A DNA stretch of 64,000 nucleotides from Mycolicibacterium celeriflavum (GTDB lineage: Bacteria; Actinomycetota; Actinomycetes; Mycobacteriales; Mycobacteriaceae), in contig NZ_AP022591.1 of assembly GCF_010731795.1 (NCBI RefSeq), positions 1,674,001 through 1,738,000 on the forward strand. The letters are read 5' to 3'. The notes beneath the pieces are model-generated. The model had not been told where the DNA came from. It saw only the letters and a program-made list of their open reading frames with translations, and made no database searches. Both the position numbers and the translations under genes were made by a program. This document shows, one piece after another, positions 56,583 to 64,000 of this stretch. Each line of letters opens with the position of its first letter. Position 1 is the first letter of the stretch.

Positions 56583-57421
56583 GCTCGCCTCCTGTGTGCG
56601 GCCCGGCTCCTGGCGCGCCGCGCGAAGTACCGACCGTCCACGACCTCGAGCGTGATCGCCTGGCCGAACGCCTTGGACAGGTTCTCGGCGGTCAGCACGT
56701 CAGGTAGCAGGCCCGAGTCGACGACCTTGCCCTCGGACAGGATCAGACCGTGGGAGAAGCCGCGCGGAATCTCCTCGACGTGGTGGGTCACCAGCACCAT
56801 CGCCGGCGAGTCCGGGTCGGCCGCCAGGTCCTCCATTCGGGCCAGGAGTTCCTCACGCCCGCCGAGGTCCAGGCCGGCGGCGGGTTCGTCGAGCAACAGC
56901 AGTTCGGGGTCGGTCATCATCGACCGCGCGATCAGCACCCGCTTGCGCTCGCCTTCGGACAAGGTGCCGTACGTGCGTTCGGCCAGGTGCTCGGCACCGA
57001 CACTCTCGAGCATGTCGACGGCCTGCTCGTAGTCGGTGTCGTCGTACTGCTCGCGCCACCGGCCCAGCACCGCGTAGCCGGCGGAGACCACCAGATCGCG
57101 CACTACCTCGCCGTCGGGCACCCGCTGCGAGAGCGCCGAACTGCTGAGTCCGACGCGGGCCCGCAATTCGGTCATGTCCGTGCGGCCGAGTCGCTCGCCG
57201 AGCACGTACGCCGTCCCCGACGACGGATATTCCAGTGCGGCGGCGATGCGCAGCAGCGAGGTCTTACCGGCACCGTTGGGACCGATCACCACCCAGCGTT
57301 CGTCGAGTTCGACCGCCCAGGTGATGGGCCCGACCAGGACCTGACCGCCGCGCCGCAGCGACACCTTGGCGAAGTCGATCAGCACATCGGGGTCGGCTGC
57401 ATCTCCTTCGGTGGCGGGCAC
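56579..57421 (-). CDS. ABC transporter ATP-binding protein (Rv3041c type)
   Basis: The 280-residue protein carries Walker [14 protein letters not shown] (about residues 48-60), the signature [15 protein letters not shown], Walker [13 protein letters not shown], and the switch His in [10 protein letters not shown]. No permease gene lies beside it, so the partner is unknown; it may act with a distant membrane protein or in a non-transport role such as ModF/YlmA-like soluble ATPases. It heads a minus-strand run with the NUDIX and EchA17 genes through start/stop overlaps. Confidence 0.88.
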   Translation of the reverse strand: MPATEGDAADPDVLIDFAKVSLRRGGQVLVGPITWAVELDERWVVIGPNGAGKTSLLRIAAALEYPSSGTAYVLGERLGRTDMTELRARVGLSSSALSQRVPDGEVVRDLVVSAGYAVLGRWREQYDDTDYEQAVDMLESVGAEHLAERTYGTLSEGERKRVLIARSMMTDPELLLLDEPAAGLDLGGREELLARMEDLAADPDSPAMVLVTHHVEEIPRGFSHGLILSEGKVVDSGLLPDVLTAENLSKAFGQAITLEVVDGRYFARRARSRAAHRRRA

Positions 57422-57513
57422 CCGCTCATCGTAGTCAGCCGATTTCGGTGCGCTCGTGCTCGCCCGTCGGCTGTTCGCGCACCCGAGCTGCCCGCCCGCG
57501 AGGCGAACCCCCG

Positions 57514-57669
57514 CTACGCATGATGTGGGAAGCGCAACCGAATCAGCTCGAGCTCGCGGGCCATCCGCTCGGCGTCGCGGTCCTGATAGTCGGTGTACGC
57601 GATCGGCGGGTGCCAGATGAAGAGCTTGGCAAGCCGCCGACTCATCCGAGAGATCCAGTTGGTGCTCAT
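57514..57669 (-). CDS. Small basic protein (51 aa), divergent from the MocR regulator
   Basis: Not recognised with certainty. The frame reads MSTNWISRMSRRLAKLFIWHPPIAYTDYQDRDAERMARELELIRLRFPHHA; its amphipathic first half, the aromatic FIWHPP stretch and an acidic/basic helix look protein-like rather than chance. Starts at 57705 (63 aa) or 57678 are also in frame. It lies divergent from the MocR gene across a palindrome, the usual place for a MocR target. The rest of the 311-bp gap between the ABC ATPase and mocR (57422-57513) shows no feature. Confidence 0.45.
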   Translation of the reverse strand: MSTNWISRMSRRLAKLFIWHPPIAYTDYQDRDAERMARELELIRLRFPHHA

Positions 57670-57688
57670 GGCCTTCATAGTCGCGACG

Positions 57689-57727
57689 ACTGGCTTGCTC
57701 TTCAATAGCCAGTTACGCCATACTGGC
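57689..57727. promoter_or_regulatory. MocR operator-like half-sites
   Basis: GCCAGT (57708-57713) and ACTGGC (57722-57727) form an inverted repeat with 8-bp spacing, and another ACTGGC lies at 57689-57694. The palindrome ends 5 bp before the MocR ATG and would cover its promoter, while the third half-site lies upstream of the divergent small ORF. MocR proteins commonly bind such half-sites. Confidence 0.55.
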
Positions 57728-57732
57728 CTGTA

Positions 57733-59175
57733 ATGACGATCGAAATCCCTGCACGTGCGCTCGATGTGGACCTCCTGGTTCGCGAGCTGGGTAACTGGCG
57801 GACGTCCAGTCGCAGCGGTCCGGCCTATCGGGGCTTGGCCGATGCAATCCGGTTGCTCATCGTCGACGGGCGCGTGCCCGTGGGCGCGCGACTGCCCAGC
57901 GAACGCGCGCTCGCCGATGTGCTGCGGGTGTCTCGCACGACCGTCACCGCCGCCTACACCCAGCTGCGTGAGGACGGCTACCTCATCGCCCGCCGCGGAG
58001 CGCGTAGCACCACCGCGTTACCCACCGCGCCGGCGGCGCGCCCCGAGACCATCCCACCGGCGGTGAGCTTGGCCGCCGCGGCGCTGTCCGCCCCCGCCGC
58101 CTCGGTGATGGAGGCATTCGTCGAGGCCACCCACGACGTGACGCCGTATCTGCACGGGCCGGGACACGAACTGGTCGGCGTCACCGCACTGCGCCAGGCC
58201 ATCGCCAAAAGATACTGTGAGCGCGGCCTTCTGACCGAACCGGATGAGATCATGGTGACGACGGGCGCGCTGCACGCCATCGGGCTGATCCTGACCACCT
58301 ATGTCCAACCGGGCGATCGCGTGCTCGTCGAGCAGCCCACCTATCACGGTGCGTTGTCGTCGATCACGACTGCCGGAGCGCGTCCGGTCCCGGTCGCGAT
58401 GACCGACACGGGCTGGGACCTCGACGCGGTGCAGAGCGCAGTGCACCAACTGTCGCCAAGCCTGGCGTATCTGATTCCGGACAACCAGAACCCCACCGGG
58501 CTGACCATGCCCGCGGCGGACCGTAAACGGTTGGCGCGCATCATCTCCGAGACCCGGACCCGCACCGTCATCGACGAGACCATCCTCGACATGTGGCTGG
58601 ACGAACCGGTGCCCGGGCCGATCGCGGCCGAGATGACGTCGCGACGCGATCTGGTGCTCACCGTCGGTTCGATGTCGAAGTCGTTCTGGGGTGGGCTGCG
58701 GGTCGGCTGGATCCGCGCGGAACGCGCGACGATCGCCACCATCGCCGCGCTCCGCCCGTCGGTCGACATGGGCACGGCGGTACTCGAACAATGCGCCGCC
58801 GCAAGGCTTCTCGCTCGACACGATGATGTGCTGCCGGAGCGACGTGCAATTCTGCGCAGCCGTCGCGCCCACCTCCAGAACCTTCTGAGCCAGCACCTGC
58901 ACGACTGGCAACCCGGCCCGGGAGTGGGTGGCATGTCGTTGTGGGTGCGGCTCCCCGCACCGATGAGCACCGCGCTGTCTGCCGCCGCCTCCCGACTCGG
59001 CCTCGACCTGCCCGCCGGCCCGCGATTCGGCGTGGACGGCACGCTCGAGCGGTTCGTACGAGTGCCGTACGCGCTGCCCGAAGAGCAGTTGAGCGAGGCG
59101 GTGGAACTGCTGGCGCGGGCGTGGCACAGCGTCACCGGGCTCTCCGCCCCGGAGCCGACGACCGTCGTGGTCTAG
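57733..59175 (+). CDS. MocR-family regulator (GntR domain fused to class I aminotransferase)
   Basis: The 480-residue fusion has an N-terminal GntR winged helix (AIRLLIVDGRVPVGARLPSERALADVLRVSRTTVTAAYTQLREDGYLIARRG, about residues 37-88) and a fold type I aminotransferase domain with the PLP Lys in SMSKSFWGGLRVGWIRA, plus NPTGLTMP and DETILDMW. MocR proteins bind PLP or PLP-amino acid adducts and control vitamin B6, GABA, taurine or transporter genes; this one resembles the YczR type, but no YczE-like gene is next to it. The ATG follows an operator-like palindrome closely. Confidence 0.9.
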   Translation: MTIEIPARALDVDLLVRELGNWRTSSRSGPAYRGLADAIRLLIVDGRVPVGARLPSERALADVLRVSRTTVTAAYTQLREDGYLIARRGARSTTALPTAPAARPETIPPAVSLAAAALSAPAASVMEAFVEATHDVTPYLHGPGHELVGVTALRQAIAKRYCERGLLTEPDEIMVTTGALHAIGLILTTYVQPGDRVLVEQPTYHGALSSITTAGARPVPVAMTDTGWDLDAVQSAVHQLSPSLAYLIPDNQNPTGLTMPAADRKRLARIISETRTRTVIDETILDMWLDEPVPGPIAAEMTSRRDLVLTVGSMSKSFWGGLRVGWIRAERATIATIAALRPSVDMGTAVLEQCAAARLLARHDDVLPERRAILRSRRAHLQNLLSQHLHDWQPGPGVGGMSLWVRLPAPMSTALSAAASRLGLDLPAGPRFGVDGTLERFVRVPYALPEEQLSEAVELLARAWHSVTGLSAPEPTTVVV

Positions 59176-59194
59176 TAAATCTCCCGCGCGGGTT

Positions 59195-62333
<3,139 letters not shown>

Positions 62334-62347
62334 TTACCGTCGGCGAC

Positions 62348-63463
62348 GTGCTGATCAGCGGACCGCGAAGGGGTCTTGTGGCGGGGCGGACGCTCAGTCT
62401 GGCGGCGATCGCCACGGCAATCGGCGTGACTGTGGTCAGCGGTTGCGGCTCCCCCGGCGGGGACGCCCCCGGCACCGCCGCACCGCAGTCGATCGTGACC
62501 AGTACGACGAAAATCGCCGGCGCCGGGGTGCTGGGCAACGAGCGCAGGCCGGACGAGTCCTGCGCACCCGAGCCCACGCCGGTGGATCCGGGGCCGCCGG
62601 ACCGGATGGTGCGTCATGCGGCGGGCGAGACCCGCGTTCCCGCCGACCCGCAGCGCATCGTTGTCCTCTCCGGTGACCAGCTCGATGCGCTGTGCGCCCT
62701 GGGGTTGCAGTCGCGTGTGGTGGCGGCCGCGTTGCCCGACGGGTCGGACAGCCAGCCGTCGTACCTCGGTCAGGTCATTCACGACGTACCCGGCGCCGGC
62801 ACCCGCAGCGCCCCCGACATGGACGCAATCCGGGCCGCGGCGCCCGAGCTGATCCTCGGTTCGCAGGCGCTGACGCCCGAAGCGTTCGGCGCGCTGTCGG
62901 AGATCGCGCCCACGGTGTTCACCGGGCCGCCCGGGCCGGCGTGGCAGGACAATCTGCGCACGGTGGGCGCGGCGACCGGACGCCAGGACGCCGCCAACGG
63001 TCTGGTCGAGGAGTTTCACCGAGCCGCCGACAGGACCGGCGCCGACAACGACGCCACCCATTTTCAGGCGTCGGTCGTGCAGTTCACCGACACCACGATG
63101 CGGGTGTACGGCGTCGACACGTTCCCGGGCAGCGTGCTTTCCGACGTCGGCGTCGATCGCCCTGCGACGCAACGCTTCACCGACAGGCCCTACGTCGAGG
63201 TGGGGATCAGCGACAAGGACCTGGCCGACAATCCCGACCTGTCCATCGCCGACGGTGACATCGTCTACCTGTCGTTCGAGTCGGACGCGGCCCGGGAGCA
63301 CGCGCCGGAGGTGCTGGAGAGCGACGCGTGGAAAAGGCTCAGCGCCATGCGCGACGGGCGGGTCTTCGCGGTCAACAACGAGGTGTGGCAGACCGGAAAG
63401 GGCATTGTCGCCGCCCGGGGGATCCTCGCCGACCTGCGCTGGCTCAACGCCCCGATCAACTAG
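62348..63463 (+). CDS. fecB: Iron-siderophore/dicitrate-binding lipoprotein
   Basis: The 371-residue protein has a lipoprotein signal (SLAAIATAIGVTVVSGC, Cys at about 33) and a type III periplasmic binding fold of FecB/FhuD type (PQRIVVLSGDQLDALCALGLQSRVVAAALP, APELILGSQ, VYLSFES...LESDAWKRLSAMRDGRVFAVNNEVWQTGKGIVAARGILADLRWL). It captures ferric siderophore or dicitrate outside the membrane for an importer encoded elsewhere. TACCGT ends 7 nt before GTG 62348, suggesting a leaderless transcript. Same position as M. tuberculosis fecB (Rv3044). Confidence 0.9.
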   Translation: MLISGPRRGLVAGRTLSLAAIATAIGVTVVSGCGSPGGDAPGTAAPQSIVTSTTKIAGAGVLGNERRPDESCAPEPTPVDPGPPDRMVRHAAGETRVPADPQRIVVLSGDQLDALCALGLQSRVVAAALPDGSDSQPSYLGQVIHDVPGAGTRSAPDMDAIRAAAPELILGSQALTPEAFGALSEIAPTVFTGPPGPAWQDNLRTVGAATGRQDAANGLVEEFHRAADRTGADNDATHFQASVVQFTDTTMRVYGVDTFPGSVLSDVGVDRPATQRFTDRPYVEVGISDKDLADNPDLSIADGDIVYLSFESDAAREHAPEVLESDAWKRLSAMRDGRVFAVNNEVWQTGKGIVAARGILADLRWLNAPIN

Positions 63464-63473
63464 CGTTCGTGTC

Positions 63474-63749
63474 GTGTTCCACGTCCTGAAGTCGACCTAT
63501 CTGCAGCCGCCCGAGGTCGTCAACCAGACCAGGCCAGCCCACCTCGAATGGCTCAAGAACGAGGTCAGCGCGGGCCGAATCGTGCTGGCCGGCCGCCAGG
63601 AGGACGAGTCCGGCGCTGTGCTGATCACGGGCGACATCGATGCCGACGCGGCCCAGGACATCATCGACCGCGACCCGTACACGCTGGCCGATGTCGCCAG
63701 CTACGAACGACTGTCGTTCAACGGCGCGTTCCGCGCGCCGGGACTGTAG
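63474..63749 (+). CDS. YciI-family protein
   Basis: The 91-residue protein has the YCII fold pattern: VFHVLKSTYLQPPEVVNQTRPAHLEWLKNEVSAGRIVLAGRQED, with the conserved His in RPAHLEWL, and a C-terminal VASYERLSFNGAF. YciI proteins are ferredoxin-like dimers with a His-Asp pair; their role is unclear. TAGCGT (63461-63466), overlapping the fecB stop codon, lies 7 nt before GTG 63474, so leaderless transcription independent of fecB is likely. Length is normal for the family. The 119 bp after it (63750-63868) show no feature besides the adhC ribosome site. Confidence 0.85.
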   Translation: MFHVLKSTYLQPPEVVNQTRPAHLEWLKNEVSAGRIVLAGRQEDESGAVLITGDIDADAAQDIIDRDPYTLADVASYERLSFNGAFRAPGL

Positions 63750-63868
63750 GGCGGATCTCACAGCTCGACCCGGAATGAACGCGGTGCGCTGAACCGTTGT
63801 CGTAGCGGGTCCGTCGCACCGATTAGCGGCGGTTTCTCGATAGTCACTCGAAGCAAAGAAGGCCGTTT

Positions 63869-64000
63869 ATGAGCACCGTTACCGCATATGCCGCACCATC
63901 GCCGACCGAACCGCTCACCAAAAACACGATCACCCGCCGCGAGGTGGGGCCGCACGACGTGGCGTTCGACATCCATTTCTCGGGCATCTGTCACTCCGAC
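63869..64000 (+). CDS. adhC: Zinc-dependent alcohol dehydrogenase, N-terminal fragment (runs off the window)
   Basis: Only the first 44 codons are present: [18 protein letters not shown] and [16 protein letters not shown], where the Cys of GICHSD is the catalytic zinc ligand of cinnamyl-alcohol-dehydrogenase-type medium-chain dehydrogenases. AGAAGG precedes the ATG by 6 nt. In M. tuberculosis the gene after fecB is adhC (Rv3045), an NADP-dependent enzyme, so the same name is used here. The catalytic and cofactor domains lie beyond position 64000. Confidence 0.85.
   Translation, partial: MSTVTAYAAPSPTEPLTKNTITRREVGPHDVAFDIHFSGICHSD

Overview
The window is a GC-rich actinobacterial chromosome segment, almost certainly from a pigmented, fast-growing Mycolicibacterium/Mycobacterium. 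The gene order follows the M. tuberculosis stretch from leuB to adhC (Rv2995c to Rv3045): leuB-serA, an FAD oxidoreductase, ilvC-ilvN-ilvB, cfp6, a DoxX protein, lppZ, gatB-pfkA-gatA-gatC, an ACT protein, ligA, a MetE-like protein, lpqA, mnmA-iscS, two acyltransferases, etfA-etfB, the methylglucose lipopolysaccharide (MGLP) genes, echA17, a NUDIX hydrolase, an ABC ATPase, serB2, ctaD, fecB and adhC. Recognition of families and synteny is from memory of these proteins; no search was run.

Region by region. 1-3523: serine and leucine biosynthesis plus an oxidoreductase. 3524-12716: an inserted carotenoid island. Eight tightly overlapping plus-strand genes (crtE, crtI, crtB, crtYc, crtYd, crtT-like methyltransferase, crtU, Rieske protein) are followed by minus-strand idi and a MerR/B12-type regulator (litR). 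They would take isopentenyl diphosphate through lycopene and beta-carotene to an aromatic carotenoid of the isorenieratene (leprotene) type. Three regulatory regions in the island (crtE, idi, litR) carry the same tandem 11-bp repeat, the architecture expected for a CarH/LitR light-responsive repressor. 13200-16910: the ilvBNC operon, with a 23-codon branched-chain-rich leader peptide and an intrinsic terminator (attenuator) ahead of ilvB. 16971-25547: cfp6, doxX, lppZ, a frameshifted SDR gene with a divergent TetR regulator, then gatCAB and pfkA; a 91-bp insertion with an 18-bp duplication splits the gatC/gatA junction.

25548-34442: an ACT protein, a five-gene DUF4178/DUF2617/DUF4247/DUF350/SpeE-like membrane module, ligA and an acyl-CoA ligase. 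34443-44843: an exported Pro-rich protein, an SRPBCC/ArsR pair, a MetE-like protein, LpqA, tRNA thiolation genes (mnmA, iscS), an OlsA/OlsB-like acyltransferase pair, an NmrA-like protein and the electron transfer flavoprotein. 45039-55081: MGLP-type polysaccharide genes (methyltransferases, GH57 enzyme, glucosyltransferase, hexapeptide acyltransferase), interrupted by an IniB-N-terminal protein with acidic repeats and carrying two copies of a ~62-bp palindromic repeat. 55093-64000: fatty-acid, NUDIX and ABC genes, a MocR regulator with a small divergent ORF, serB2, ctaD, fecB, a YciI protein and the 5' end of adhC.

No tRNA, rRNA, CRISPR array, transposase gene or phage gene was seen. The most interesting signals are the shared LitR-type operators, the CrtU/Rieske pairing, the ilvB attenuator, the small palindromic repeats and the gatC/gatA insertion.
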